Counted from the first letter of the stretch, positions 10,611 to 22,693 are shown. The stretch is DNA of 64,000 bases from Chrysoperla carnea (GCF_905475395.1 NC_058341.1:71421597-71485596), one strand, 5' to 3'. The notes: a model not told the origin generated them from the letters alone. Made by a program: numbers and translations.

Positions 10611-12410
10611 TTAATGTGAAGTCTGATGTTTTTTTTCAGAAACTAATTTTTTAATATTTGGTTCAAGTTGAGTGACGTTCATCCTTAATATGGAATGAAG
10701 GTGATCATCTGAAAGTCGAGCGCGAGACGCTGGTTTGGCTCTTTTTAAAGTTGAAAATGTTTGTTCACAAATGTACGTGCTTGCAAACGCCGTTGTCATT
10801 TTCATTCCAAGGTTTCTCAAATTCGGATAAGAATCTAACGCTGCATAAAAATCTGGTAAGGACTTCTCGCGAAAAAGATCCTGTAATGGTGTTTGGCATT
10901 GCAATTCAATTAATTCTAATTGTAAATCACCTGGCGCCGTAGAAACATCCACTGTAAAAGGATTTTCAAACAAGCGTATTTCATTTTTAATCCGGTGAAA
11001 ATCTGCAAATCTATCTTCGAAACTTTTGCTGAGTAATTGCAGCATCTTGGTAATTTTTTCACTTGGAAAATGATCATTTTTCCTTTCTTTACGTAAAGCA
11101 GTGCAAGTCGGAAAGTGCGTCAACTGTCCTTTTTCCGTTTGCTGTATGAAAAGCTTTAATTTTGTTTGAAACGCACATAAATCAGCATATACATGGGAAA
11201 TAAGTTTGTCTTTGCATTGCAATTTGAGATTAAGTTCATTTACATACGCAGTTAAATCACAGAGTATAGCTAAATCCCACAGCCACACAGGGTTACTTAG
11301 TTCGTGGAGCTGAGTTGATTTTTCAATAAAGAATATATCAATTTCATGTCTCAAATCAAAAAATCGCTGTAGTACCCTACCGCGGCTCAGCCAGCGGATT
11401 TCGCTATGATAAACCACATCACTATATTCGGCTTCAATTTGTAAAAGAAATTCTTTGAATATTCTGTGATTCGTAGAATATGATCTTATTAAATTTACGG
11501 ATTTAGTAACTACCTTCATAACATGATCTAAATTTAAAATTTTTCCACAAAGATTTTGTTGGTGAATGATACAATGTATATCCAACGGCGGTGATCCATT
11601 TGATTCCAGCACTTTTTTCCTTAATCTGGCTACTAGCCCATTGTGCCGACCAACCATAGATGGAGCGCCATCTGTAGTTATGGCCGTTAATTTATTCCAG
11701 TCAAGGTTAAGATCATCAAAAATTTCGGATACTTCCTTAAATAAATCTTCACCCGTAGTAGTTGTTTTAATACTTTTCATTGCAGCAAGTTCCTCCGTAA
11801 CTTCAAAACTATTATTTATTCCACGGATGAATACAAGCAATTGCGCAATATCAGTCACGTCCGTAGATTCATCTGTAGCAATGGAAAACATTTTGAACTG
11901 ACTTGCTTTTGATTTTAATTGTACCATAAGATCACTTCCTAAATCTTCTATTCTTCGTGTCATTGTCATACGTGATAAACTCACAGATTCGAATGCACTT
12001 TTTTTTTCCGGGCACACTTCTTCCACTACCGCCATTAAGCACCTTTTAACAAATTCCCCATCTGAAAATGGATGAACTTCTTTGCCTATTATGTGACCTA
12101 CTCGATAGCTAGCTCGCACAATCGACTCATTAATATTTTTCGCGTTGTTAAATACTTTGGTTAATCCGCCAATTTCACTTTGTAAATTTGTAATTTTATT
12201 TTCGCGGCACACACCGACGTATTTGTTATATGTCTGCTTATGTTTGGAATCGTAATGTCGTTTGATGTTATGTTCTTTAAATACAGATAAACTTTCCTTG
12301 CAAATAAGGCATAAGCATTTTTCCCCTTGCGCCACAAAAAAGTACATGTTTGTCCATTTCTCTTGAAAAACGCGGCACTCACTATCCACTTTACGTTTTT
12401 TCGTCGACAT
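10611..12410 (-). CDS. hAT transposase, 599 aa, similar to ZBED5/GTF2IRD2-type proteins
   Basis: A DDE transposase that excises and inserts hAT DNA in the nucleus. The frame is open from ATG at 12410 to 10611 and about as long as the family. Residues 30-70 hold a zinc finger (CLCLICKESLSVFKEHNIKR with the following HYDSKH). The catalytic core shows FSIATDESTDVTD, AITTDGAPSMVGRHNG and DIHCIIHQQNLCGK, then EIRWLSRGRVLQRFFDL. The C-terminal dimerisation part has ICEQTFSTLKRAKPASRARL. No stop or shift is seen, so it may still be functional. Vertebrate proteins of the ZBED5 and GTF2IRD2 type derive from this same branch. Confidence 0.9.
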   Translation of the reverse strand: MSTKKRKVDSECRVFQEKWTNMYFFVAQGEKCLCLICKESLSVFKEHNIKRHYDSKHKQTYNKYVGVCRENKITNLQSEIGGLTKVFNNAKNINESIVRASYRVGHIIGKEVHPFSDGEFVKRCLMAVVEEVCPEKKSAFESVSLSRMTMTRRIEDLGSDLMVQLKSKASQFKMFSIATDESTDVTDIAQLLVFIRGINNSFEVTEELAAMKSIKTTTTGEDLFKEVSEIFDDLNLDWNKLTAITTDGAPSMVGRHNGLVARLRKKVLESNGSPPLDIHCIIHQQNLCGKILNLDHVMKVVTKSVNLIRSYSTNHRIFKEFLLQIEAEYSDVVYHSEIRWLSRGRVLQRFFDLRHEIDIFFIEKSTQLHELSNPVWLWDLAILCDLTAYVNELNLKLQCKDKLISHVYADLCAFQTKLKLFIQQTEKGQLTHFPTCTALRKERKNDHFPSEKITKMLQLLSKSFEDRFADFHRIKNEIRLFENPFTVDVSTAPGDLQLELIELQCQTPLQDLFREKSLPDFYAALDSYPNLRNLGMKMTTAFASTYICEQTFSTLKRAKPASRARLSDDHLHSILRMNVTQLEPNIKKLVSEKKHQTSH

Positions 12411-12631
12411 TATTTGGGGTAAAAATATTCAATATTATAAAACTTTCACAAAATTAAATTTATATTTTTTAATAACTTATTTATCAAAAATTAACTTAAA
12501 GTTTTCACAAAAGTTAATGTAAACATATGTGAGCATCTCCTATGAAATAATTACCACAAGTAACTCCATGATTATAACTAACTTCACTCTGTAGTCACCT
12601 CGACTATCGGCCACTCGCGGCAGCACTAGTC

Positions 12632-12666
12632 GACATCGGCATGACACACCGTGTCATGCCGATGTC
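12632..12666. repeat. Perfect 16-bp hairpin in the hAT 5' flank
   Basis: The arms gacatcggcatgacac (12632-12647) and gtgtcatgccgatgtc (12651-12666) are exact reverse complements with a 3-base loop. It lies between the transposase start and the right terminus of the hAT element and may be a binding site or a folded subterminal structure. Confidence 0.75.
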
Positions 12667-13300
12667 ATGTACAAATACAAATTATTCAATCAAAATACAT
12701 ATAACAATATCAGAAATATTGTAGTTAATAAAATTCACAGAAAATACTTTAATAAATTTAAAAAATAGGCGGTATTTGGTCAATAATTTACGAATATCCG
12801 ACTAGGAGCTCGCGGGCCGGATTGAGCTTCTTCGCGGGCCGGATCCGGCCCGCGGGCCGTAGGTTGGGCACCGCTGGTTTAGATTGTCGTATTGAAAAAA
12901 TATAAATTCTTAATAAGAATTAAATAAAAAAAATTATAAAAATTTAAATAATATAATTACTGCCACACACTAAAATGTGTATTGAAAAATATTTGTATCC
13001 ATCTTGGAATAAATAATTTAAATTAATTATTCCAAGATCTTTCCTTTATGACGGTTAGAATTTAAAGAGAATGATTTTAATCGAAATTGCACTAAGCTCT
13101 GTTAGGGTAGCGACTGGTGACAGTTAATCGAACTAACAGTTGAAAAAAATAAATAAGTAATAAGTTGTAATAAGTTGAAAAATAAAGTACAGTCACAGAC
13201 AGAGTAAACTTTTCAATTGCATATGTACCGTCGCAGACAGATTAAAAAATATTTGATATTTACATTGTTGTTTGCATAATTCATTACTAATTAATTAATT

Positions 13301-15015
13301 TTAATTAATTTGCCAACAATTTGAAACATCCCCACCAAGCTTTGTTGTTAAATTTTTAAGATTTATTAAAAATTTATGAATTTTTTCCAAAATTGCCCAT
13401 TGTTCATCAACAATTTGGAACTCGTTGAGCTCAGAAACACTGCTGCAGAAGGTTGAAATCCCTTGTCTCAGTTTCAAAGCAACCCCAATCATATCATGGG
13501 TCGAGTTCCATCTCGTTGGGAAGTCTAAAATTGGACTTATATTCGTGGGAACACTAACGGTTTCACATGCTGAATGGAACCTCTTGTTCAATTTTTCACT
13601 TCTTCTTATTTTAGTAAAAAATTTAAAAATTTTAAATAGAATTTTCGTAATTGATGTGCTTGAATCTAATATGTCCTGTTGTTCCTATTGTCATACTCAC
13701 TATCCATTTCTTCATCACTACTCACATCTTCTTCAGCGTCATCACTTTCAAATTCACTGTCAGTACCATTTCCACTGTTGACATCCTCGAAATTGCCGTT
13801 AAGTGCCAAGCTTTTCATCAAGTCTTGGACACCTAAATTCAAAATATGGGCCATACAGCGAAAATGTTGGTTTTCTGCATCAAAATCGGGCAGCAATTTT
13901 TGTAATTCCTCCATAAATTTTGTATTTGCAGAAGCGTTATCGACAGTAATGCCTTGAATTTTGCTTGTTAAGTCAAACTCTACGATTGACTTGTAAAAAA
14001 TTTGAGCGATATCGCAACCCGTATGCTTTCCATGTGATGCGACAAAATCGAGAACCATGGATTGGTAATTCCATTCATTATCAATAAAATGAATGGTGAT
14101 ACCATAAAACGATCGATTGGCAATCGATGTCCAACCATCAATGCTAAAAGAGACTTTTGATGTACATTTGCTCAATTGTTCCTTAACCAAAGTTTGAAGT
14201 TGTTTGAATCGTTTTCCTACTTCTCGGCGGATAGTAAAATCATTCGGAAATAATCTTGAGTATCTTTATCATCAAAAAATGAAAATGGAAGATATTTCTT
14301 TGAAATCCAATCCACTGTAGCAGTCGTAAAATTTTTATCTCTAGAAAAGCCCTGAAATCAAAACAAAACCTATATAAGTACTTGAAAATAAACTGATCAA
14401 ATTAAAATAATTGTAAAATAAAACGTATATATAATGCGAAACACTGTAGTTTAGGAAAGCTAAAACAGCTTTCTAATGGCTAAAAATTCAGAAGAAAAGG
14501 TATATTTTCTTAATATATCATGATAAAAATGAAAAGAATAAACAATCAACTCTGGTTATTCTCAAAATAGAAATAAATTCTATTAAACTTTATACTTTAT
14601 ACTTTGCCAATAAAAAAAATAAAGAACGAGTACACAATAACCAGTCTTAAATTGAGATTAAAAATAATTTGAATTTGAATAGTATAAGGCTACTTACTGG
14701 ACCTGCTGCTGATTTAAAAAAGTTGCCAACATTTGACGATGGTACATTTTGCGGAAATAATTGATAAAATTCTTTCTTATGCACCGCAGACAAATGCTTC
14801 CGAAGACCTGACGTATTTCTATTTTTCATTTTGATTTTAACAATTTTTTTACTTTTTGCACAAATTTTACATACACCAGAAATATCAGGTTTTTCATCGG
14901 ATAATTCAAAAAATTCACAAAATTTACTAGATGATTTAGCCGATTTCTTTTTAAGAGTTTTAGATTTCGTAGCACTTACACTATCATTATTATCGGAACA
15001 TCCCTCGACCTGCAT
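13301..15015 (-). pseudogene. BED-finger hAT transposase relic
   Basis: The first exon (15015 to about 14696) encodes a BED-type zinc finger with CKICAKSKK and an HLSAVHKKE pair. It ends at a GTAAGT donor. A matching acceptor lies at about 14352. The second part carries SFSIDGWTSIANRSFYGITI, VDNASANTKFMEEL and RCMAHILNLGVQDLM, then an acidic stretch. The third frame (13591-13301) has FPTRWNSTHDMI. Changes of frame near 14250 and 13680 show decay. The C-terminus is missing here and may be the fragment at 9269-9660. The family is clear and the inactive state is well supported. Confidence 0.75.
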
Positions 15016-15349
15016 CGCTAATAGATTTACGTCTTACGTTTCTTCACTCTTACATTAAAAATGACAAAATTGTTAACAATAAGATGAATCATTAACACAA
15101 TCATACAAAAACAACTAGGGGAAGGTGGGGTAAGATGGGGACTTTAAGGCATTTTATAAATAAAACCCTCAGTTTTAATTGCACAATGTAGGAACTTTTA
15201 TTAAGAAAATAATCAGTCTTTCTTTCTTTAATTATAATCAGTTAAAACAAAATATAATAAGTCTTAAATCTCCCCATCTTGCTCCACCTATAGGGCAAAA
15301 CGGGGTACCCCCTTGGGTTAGATGGGGTATAGAGTATTTAAGCGTCGTT

Positions 15350-17668
15350 CTATTCGCAAACCGGGCAAGTATGAACAGCTTTGTCATCGTTATCGTCCAC
15401 TCCTGCACAGCCACAATGAGCCCATTTACCGCAATTCTGGCAAGTGATCCATTCTTCACTAGACTCTGAATATGTAAGAGGTTATATTGCCGATCCCGGC
15501 TAGGTATGTCTGTATAGATTTTGGCACTTTCATGCCATGTGTAGACATTTCTAAGTCATCATAACGATAATCTTCATCTTCACCATTTGAATGGAGGATG
15601 TAATAGATTCGTTTCCAAAATAAGACGTTACAGTAATATCTGAACATTTGTTTTGTGAGTGTTCGAGATACGCCTTTGGATGATGAACTCAGTTGAACGA
15701 ACGTAGCATCTACTGCGTCAAGATAGCCACTATAATCGAGTTCGTGTCTGTATGATTGTATTGGTGTAAGACCAATCATACCTTCTACGAGCACGTCATT
15801 TATTTCCAGTGGATCGTTATTAGGTGCAGTATACGTCGTGGACTTATGAGTTGGTCCAGGAGGTGGTGGAGGTGGTGGGTTCCGGGGCTGTACCGGTGGC
15901 CTAGCAAACACTTCCTCTGCATCTTCGTCGATAGGAGTTTTCTCCGGTTTAAACTTTGTTTTGTTTGGTTTCGACATTTTAATCTTGATTTGAATTTATA
16001 AGATCGTAGCATCAAGCTACTAATCCTTTTTAAAATATAAAATTTTAAATACAAGCCTTGGCAGTACAAACATTCTGTATCTTCGTCATCTGATGTCTGA
16101 GCTCCATCGTCAGCTTTCTTATCTTTTTTAGATCTCTTGTTTGTTTTTTTCATTTCCTTTTTGTTTGTTACCTTTGGTGTCGATTTCTTACTATTTGGTC
16201 TTTCTTCTAATTCTGCTTTATATGGAGAAGCAGTGATAATAGCTGCTTTCCCTCTTCTTCGAACTTGTCTTGGTCTTTTTTCGGCCATTCGTGGATAAGG
16301 CATTAACTGTTTCGGGCTAATCAGATTGAATGATGAAGTATCCAAAGAATCATTTACTGATGCTTGCTGTACTGGATTTGAGGTTGTACCAGCTACTTGA
16401 GGTACAGTGTTTGCTGAAGAATTTGCAATGCCGGTGGCCATTTGTGGATCAGGAGATGACGATATTACTGTTGATGGAACTGCCAGTGTTCGTTGTGAGA
16501 TTACTGCTACCGATGGCGTTGGAGTTATATCAGCTTCGGGTTCCTTTTCAGCGTTCAATTCGATTTCGGTGGCCTCTGCAGCAATGAAGTCGTCTTCGGT
16601 AAAAATGTCATTTATTGCAGTTGACATTGTTGCTGCCCGAGTAAACGCTTGCCCGAAAAGTTCAGCCACTTGAAGTTGGGAAACTATTTTCCCAGGATTT
16701 GATCTCAACCATGCTGTTAGAGCCTGATCATAAAAGATACTCAAAGGCCGCATAAAACCAACATCAGCTGGCTGTAGTTTGTGAGTGGTGTGTGGTGGGA
16801 AGCATATTATTGTCACGCCATGTTCACGTGCGTTATCAATTAACTGCAAATTTTGCGTGTGGGAGGCATGACCATCTAAAATCAGCATAACTGGGTTTGT
16901 TTTAGAAGCATTGGTGAGTTTGACAAACTTCTGAATCCATCTTAAGAAAATATCTGCAGTGATCCACCCAGAATCTGAACATTCTGCCTATGAGTTTGGT
17001 GGGGCTCTATTTAGCAGTTCGAACTTCATACGTTTCCTAGGATATATAAACATAGGAGGAAGGTATGTCCCTGCAGCGTCCGCCAATGTCAAGGCTCCCA
17101 CTTGCTTTTTACTTGTTGCTGAAATACCTGTCTCGTCACAATTATAAATCCTGTCTGGGGTAAAAGGGTTATCATCAAGTGCTTTTCCAAGCAGTTCGAA
17201 ATATTTTCCAACAGACTCTCTATTAAATCCAGCAGCACGAGCCGCAGACGTATTTTCTGGCTTTCGTAAACTCAAGTCAGGATGACGGTTCAGAAATCCA
17301 CGCAGCCAATCCTTACCGGCCTTTTCCTTGAGTTCATTAAATTTATGCTGTTTGTTGTTACGGACTGCTAGCTCATAAGCTAGCTTCTGTAATTCGGAAG
17401 TTGACAAACCAAACAATCTTCCTTCCATTTCTTCTTCTTCGGAAAAAACTGTTGTAATCGGACCCAACGGAACTTTGACATTTAGTATACTATTCCCTCT
17501 TTTTCTCGCTTGGTTAACTTTACGCTCGAGTGTTGTTTGAGGGACATTATAAGCCTTGCTGGCTGATTTATAACCATTTTTTCCATCTAAAACTGCTTGA
17601 ATGGCTAATTGCATTTGTTCTTCACTCCACTCTCCTCTATTAGTATGTCTTTTATAATCTCGAATCAT
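15350..17668 (-). pseudogene. pogo-like transposase with C-terminal PHD-like finger
   Basis: A DDE transposase with an N-terminal helix-turn-helix ([16 protein letters not shown], then [13 protein letters not shown]), a CENP-B-like second helix region, and the core [10 protein letters not shown] (first D), LILDGHASHTQN (second D) and HTTHKLQPADVGFMRPLS. The ATG at 17668 follows the family start [13 protein letters not shown]. One in-frame TAG follows RAPPNS at about 16985, and the frame resumes AECSDSGWITADIF. The family segment after MSTAIN is about 12 residues shorter than in the neighbouring relic. The C-terminal finger starts ECLYCQGLY at 16049 and continues SESSEEWITCQNCGKWAH to CPVC before the stop at 15350. 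The insert at 15473-16047 separates the halves. Confidence 0.85.
15473..16047 (-). pseudogene. Virus-like insert: N-terminal part of a capsid-like protein (possible partitivirus-like endogenous element)
   Basis: This 575-bp block splits the zinc-finger codons of the pogo transposase. Removing it, with one copy of the shared TATT at its borders, restores the finger. It holds about 70 bp of A+T-rich leader, then an ATG at 15977 and 168 open codons in the insert. The N-terminus is basic and proline-rich (RPPVQPRNPPPPPPPGPTH). Later residues include RYYCNVLFWKRIYYILHSNG and VPKSIQTYLAGIGNIT, where the insert ends. The pattern reminded me of capsid proteins of arthropod partiti-like viruses. That is recognition from memory, not a search. 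A captured host exon is the alternative. No stop lies inside the 168 codons. Confidence 0.5.
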
Positions 17669-18178
17669 ACTCTAAGAAAAAAACAATTAAATTAACTCAA
17701 CTAAAAACGATAATGTTAAATTGAATCAAAATCCAACAGGAACCAGTCAGCGGGTAAGATGGGGTACCAACCCCACCTTGCCCGCAATTAGGTACCCAAT
17801 CTTTCCCAAACTGGACTTATAAATTGTATAAAAATTTTGAGGTTATAATTCATAACAAACCGAAACGAATTAATAAGTATAGAATAGTAAAATAAACACA
17901 GACCAATAATAAAATATGTCACACATTTCTCATTTCATCTATTATAAACAGTCACGCACTTTATGTGCGTCAATAATTAGATAAAACCACTTAAAATAAA
18001 AAAATACACTTACCAAGTAGAAACGTGCACTCCTACGATCGAATTTGTTGTGATACTGACAAATACTGCTAAATACAGTTAGATGGCGTTGAAATCAATT
18101 TTCTAGTGAGACTGTATTATCTGTTTTGGTAGGGTCCCCATCTTACCTCGCTACCCCGTCTTACCCCACCTTCCCCTA

Positions 18179-20150
18179 CTCTCCTATAGGCTAACTGTAT
18201 AACCAAACAACACTTCTGTTATCGTTGTTTGTAAACATGTGTTTTGTATCACTTTTTTTGACATGTCCAAACTCTTCCAGTGTTGACGCCGTTACAAATA
18301 TTTTATCTCATATAGTTACTGTGAAAAAGAATTTTTGATTGAGTCTTGCGTATTTAGTCTTGGCCTTGCATAGTTGGTCTTGGTATTAGTCTTGTTCATC
18401 CTGTCTTGGTCTTGGTCTTGCGAGTCGAAGAATGGTCTTGGTCTTGGTATTTCCACTAGAACTACCTCATATTGAGGCCCTTCGGCTTCTGTAACTCTCT
18501 GTTGCTCTACACTCGACGAGTTTTCAATATTTTGTATATCAGTATTTGGAGCAGATATGAAATCGGCATCCGTAAAATTATTTTCAACAAACGGCCATAT
18601 GCCACACTTTCTGAATGCGTTGATTGCTGTTGACATTGTAGCTGCCTGAATATATGCATTTCCAAATATTTCACTTATCTGAAATACAGTTACCACACGC
18701 CCTGGGTGTGATCTCAACCAGGCCGAAATAGCATGGTCATAATATGTACTGAGTGGCCTCATAAATGCAACATCTGCTGGCTGCATTTAATGTGTGCAGT
18801 GAGGTGAAAAGCAAAGTATAATAATTCCATTTTTGTGTGCCAAATCAATTACTTCCAAATTTTGAGTGTGACTTACATGCCCATCTAGAAGCAGCAACAC
18901 ATGATTAGTAGGAGTAGCTCCGGAGAATCTGATGAACTTTTTGAACTAAGTCAAAAATATTTCAGTAGTTATCCAGCCTCGAGCATTGCAAACACCTTCA
19001 GTACCTGGTGGGACGTGATCTAACAATTCTGGTTTCATTCGTTGTCTCGGAAAAATCATCAGTGGAGGCATGTAGGTTCCAGCAGCGTTAAAACATATTT
19101 CTACTGTAATAGTCTGGCCGCGTTCTGCAGATGATAACGAGCCTACTTGTTTTCGTCCTTTTATGGCCAATTCTTTGCTCTTGGTTTTAGATACAACGGA
19201 GATACCAGTTTCGTCACAATTATATATTTTGTCAAGAGTTAATTTTGCTTGTCATAAATCTCTCCAAGCAACTGGTAGAATTTACTAACGGCCACTTTAT
19301 TAAAACCCATTGCTTTAGCTGCTGAAGTAGCTTCGGGCTTACGAATTGATGAATCTGGATGACGCCTTTAGAAACCTTTGAGCCAATCAACCCCTGCCAT
19401 CTGCTTGTTAGTATTAAAATTGTGCGCCTTACCATTTCTTACAGCCAGTTGATATGCTAGACGTCTCAGATCGAGAGTTGTTAGCCCAAAAAGACTCTCG
19501 TCTTCTTCTTGTGTTGTAAATATAGGTTTTTTAGGGCCCAAAAGTACACCAATTGTAACTTCACCATCTTCTTTCATTTTTTAAACATATTGCTCCAAAA
19601 TAGTCTGAGGCACTCCGTATTCAGAAGCGGCTTTTCTGTAACCGGTATTTCTCTACTTAATACTTTATCTATAGCTGTTTTCATAGAAATTGTTGACCAC
19701 TCTCCTCTTTTAGTTTTTTTCTTGTATGAACGTACATCTGAAAAGTTAAATCTTATTAGGCACGTACCTATTTATAAACATAGATACCTACACGAAGACC
19801 CACTTCCCCATGTTATCCCTATACCCCCATCTTACCCTATACCCGCTACCCCGTCTTACCCCGAAGGCTGATTTAGAAAAAAATAATTTCTCAAAAAAAA
19901 AAAAAAATATTAACTGAACTTTTGTCTGACTATACCACAACAAAGTAAACAACACTAACAACCATATACGAGAAAAGACATAAATAGGGTAGTCATAATT
20001 ACCTTACAGTAAAGACACTCAACGTGATTTTCGTTTGTAAACAAAAAACGCAAGCACTCCCACTCACTCCTATTGGCTTATTGCTTTCTGTTCGCAAGAG
20101 TCTAGTTTCTTGAATGTGTGTGTGACCCCGTCTTACCTCGCGTCCCCGTC
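18179..20150 (-). mobile_element. Second pogo-like element, decayed
   Basis: The terminal-type units accccgtcttaccccg (19850-19866) and gaccccgtcttacctcgcgt (20124-20143) mark its right part. After the copia insertion the sequence goes on with gcccccttcccta (28433-28445), so the true right tip probably lies beyond copia. The left tip is not recognised next to the first pogo element. Confidence 0.5.
18316..19740 (-). pseudogene. pogo-like transposase relic
   Basis: Related to the transposase at 15350-17668. In order it shows KKKTKRGEWS (about 19720), a helix-turn-helix part, EDESLFGLTTLDLRRLAYQL, AAGTYMPPLMIFPRQRMKPE, and the C-terminal core MQPADVAFMRPLSTYYDHAI. AATMSTAINAFRKCGIWPF keeps the residues missing in the neighbour. 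At least four frame breaks and a stop interrupt it, so it is dead. The tail after 18480 is rich in repeated DQDQD/RPRP-like residues. Confidence 0.75.
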
Positions 20151-20151
20151 A

Positions 20152-20324
20152 TGTTGAGGAAATCGAAATAAAGCCCTTGAGCTTAAGTATTTAGAAGTAC
20201 TTTATTGTCAAAAATGTAGGTCTATATATATGAAAATAATGCAGTCAAAGCATTACATAAACAATAATGTATACATAGCGCGTTCATTGAATTATACAAT
20301 ATTATAATTACATATTTTTCAACA
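20152..20324 (-). repeat. copia 3' LTR
   Basis: A 173-bp LTR. It is clearly similar to 28255-28427 but differs by several substitutions and small indels around 20180-20300, so the insertion is not very recent. A purine-rich tract (aagggacgg on the minus strand, 20325-20333) lies directly upstream of it and fits the polypurine tract. Confidence 0.85.
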
Positions 20325-20923
20325 CCGTCCCTTAATTTAATATTACTGAAAGACATTGAACTTGTACAGAAATAAGATTATATAAATAACAAGGTTTACA
20401 AACATTTATAATGTAGGTAATAATAATTATGCAGTGTAAAATTTTCATGACACTGCATTTACAAAAAAAAAAAAATAAATTGCTAACACTAAAATATTCA
20501 TTAAGTGTCATTTTTCAAAACAACTGATACATAAAAAATAAATAATATTTGATTAGCAAAATATACATAAACAAATCATTTTCAAAATTTCAAATTTACC
20601 AATTTACGCGAGTTGGTTTTTTGACGGTTGGTTTTTTGCTGCCCTTCTTCTTATCATCTTTACATGCTGTTTGTAAATGAAGTACAGCAACTCGATGATT
20701 TTTACAGCACAAATGATATATAAACAAATCAACATTTGTTGATTCTCCACTGCCACAGTGTACCGGATGATGACATTGTTGTTCACGTTACTGTTGTATC
20801 AACAGTTTTCTTCTCATCCGTGCTTTGACTAGTACCCATGTTGAATTGTTTGACTCTTAGTTAACTATAAAGTAAATTAAAAAATTTGTCGCTTTATATA
20901 CAACAAATGTAAAATATTGCTGA
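20325..20923. other. Non-coding stretch between copia pol and 3' LTR
   Basis: No conserved coding frame is seen. It follows the RNase H stop and ends in the polypurine-like tract next to the LTR. Confidence 0.5.
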
Positions 20924-22693
20924 CTATGTTAACCCCAATTTTTTCATACAAAAATCGTGTTTTTGTTTGGTGACTGATTTTGTAAGTGAGTCGGCAACCA
21001 TTTCGGTCAAGGGCAGAAATTTTATCATTATTGTACCATCGAAAATTTTTTCTCGCATGTGATAATATCGAAGATCGATATGCTTCGTCCTGGGTCGAAA
21101 TCCATCATTTGATGCTAACTTAATAGTGCTCTGGTTGTCACAAAACAGTATTGTAGTTTTTAATGGCATATTTTCTATCTCCCCTTGAAGCTGTCTCATC
21201 CAAATTGTCTCTCTTAGAGCATCAGATATTGCAATATATTCGGCCTCAGTGCTCGATAATGCAACAATTGGTTGTCGTTTGCTAGATCAAGCAATTGCGG
21301 CATTCGAGGATTTAATCGTGAATCCCGAACACGACCTCCTATTGTCTATATCTGATGCCCAGTCTGCATCGCTAAAAACTTCCATATCACATTCTGAAGT
21401 TTTCATATATTTTAGTTTGGAATTAATCGTCACTTGTAGGTATCGGAAAATCCGTTTTACTGCTTGCCAGTGGATGTCGGAATAACGTAAATTGAATCTA
21501 CTGACATTATTCACTGCAAAAGCAATATCTGGTCTTGTAGCCTGCGTCAAAAACAAGAGACTACCAACTGCCTCCTGATATGATGGTACTTTCCCCACCA
21601 GTGAATTGGATTCGTTGACATCTTTTTTAGACAATTTTTGATTAATGTCACCGGGTGTACCAACAGGCTTACAATTTTCCATACTAAACCGGATTAATAT
21701 ATCCTTAATATACAGGCTTTGATCAATTGAAATTGAATCATCCTTTTGTTCGATCCTTATTCCCAGACAGCTCTTCGCAACTCCAAGATCTTTGTAAAAT
21801 ATTAAAAAATCATCTACATAAACAGCTATTATCAGATTCGATTTTTTATTTATATATATGCATGGATCGGTTTTACACTTTCTTAATCCAAATTTCTTAA
21901 GTGCTGCATCCAATTTTAAGTTCCATTGTCGCCCAGCTTGCTTTAAACCATAAATGGATCGATTTAATTTGCAAACTCTTTTTGACCCATCATTGAAACC
22001 ATCTGGCTGGTGCATATATATTTCCTCGTTTAAATCGCCTTGTAAAAAGGCGGTTATCACATCCACTTGATGGATTTTTAGCCCATTTTTAACTGCCAAA
22101 GCCATCAAAAATCTAATGGAATTGTATCTAACCACTGGTGAGTAAGTTTCATCGTAGTCAATTCCATATTTTTGACTACATCCTTTAGCCACCAAACGCG
22201 CCTTATATTTGATAATGTTTCCATTATCATCACGTTTCAATTTGAATACCCATTTTGACTTAATTGCAGTTTTGTCCTTTGGAAGATCCACTAGCTTCCA
22301 CGAGTTATTCACTATGTGGTGTGAATTCAACTCATCCATCATGGCCTTGTTCCATTTAACTGCTTCACTACAGCTTTTGGCCTCATTTACATCCCTTGGT
22401 TCCACAATAAAAGCGAAATTTATCAAATTAAATGGTTGAATTGACTTTGCTTTTGATCTTGTTGTAATATTAGATCCTACAGCCCCATCTGTCAATTCAG
22501 CTGCTTCCGGTACATAATCTGGATCATTGACGTCATCTTTTGATATGATCGATAACGAATCAAGTGATTCATCTGATTGATCGTTTCTGTTTTGAGATGT
22601 TGGCTCAGAAAATTCGTCATCGCCTGATGAAACCCCTGAATCAGATTCAACTGTCGACTCTGATTTTTCGACTTTTTCTTCTTCATGAAACAA
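20924..22693 (-). pseudogene. copia reverse transcriptase and RNase H
   Basis: The second half of the copia polyprotein. After an acidic spacer (22690-22480), the reverse transcriptase shows WKLVDLPKDKTAIKSKWVFK, the core TAFLQGDLNEEIYMHQPDGF and the catalytic YVDDFLIFYK. RNase H continues with FSDADWASDIDNRRSCSG, the acidic residue in STEAEY, FCDNQSTIKLA and HIDLRYYHMRE. It ends MVADSLTKSVTKQKHD and stops at 20924. One in-frame TGA (21287-21289) stands where the family usually has a tryptophan (AAI-SW-SSKRQ region). The frame is otherwise continuous, so this break looks like a single mutation. Confidence 0.85.

Larger units (their letters stand above)
10338..12876 (-). mobile_element. hAT element with nearly intact transposase
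   Basis: The right end, read inward, is cagcggtgcccaacc. The left end is caaattgttgcccaacc, so both share gcccaacc next to the tip. Both ends carry GC-rich gggccggatt repeats (10360-10410 and 12800-12860), unlike the surrounding A+T-rich DNA. The sequence gtttaga lies at both flanks (10324-10330 and 12877-12883), a probable part of the 8-bp target duplication. The exact left tip is uncertain by a few bases. The element interrupts a stretch that separates two parts of an older hAT relic. Confidence 0.75.
15118..18176 (-). mobile_element. pogo/Tigger-like element flanked by TA
   Basis: Termini read inward start ggggaaggtggggtaaga at both ends, and both are flanked by TA (15116-15117 and 18177-18178), the usual target duplication of Tc1/mariner-pogo elements. 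The right end has an extra 18 bp made of the same repeated unit. More copies of the gggtaagatgggg-type unit lie inside both ends (15290-15335 and 17752-17812). The element carries one transposase gene split by a 575-bp foreign insert. Confidence 0.85.
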
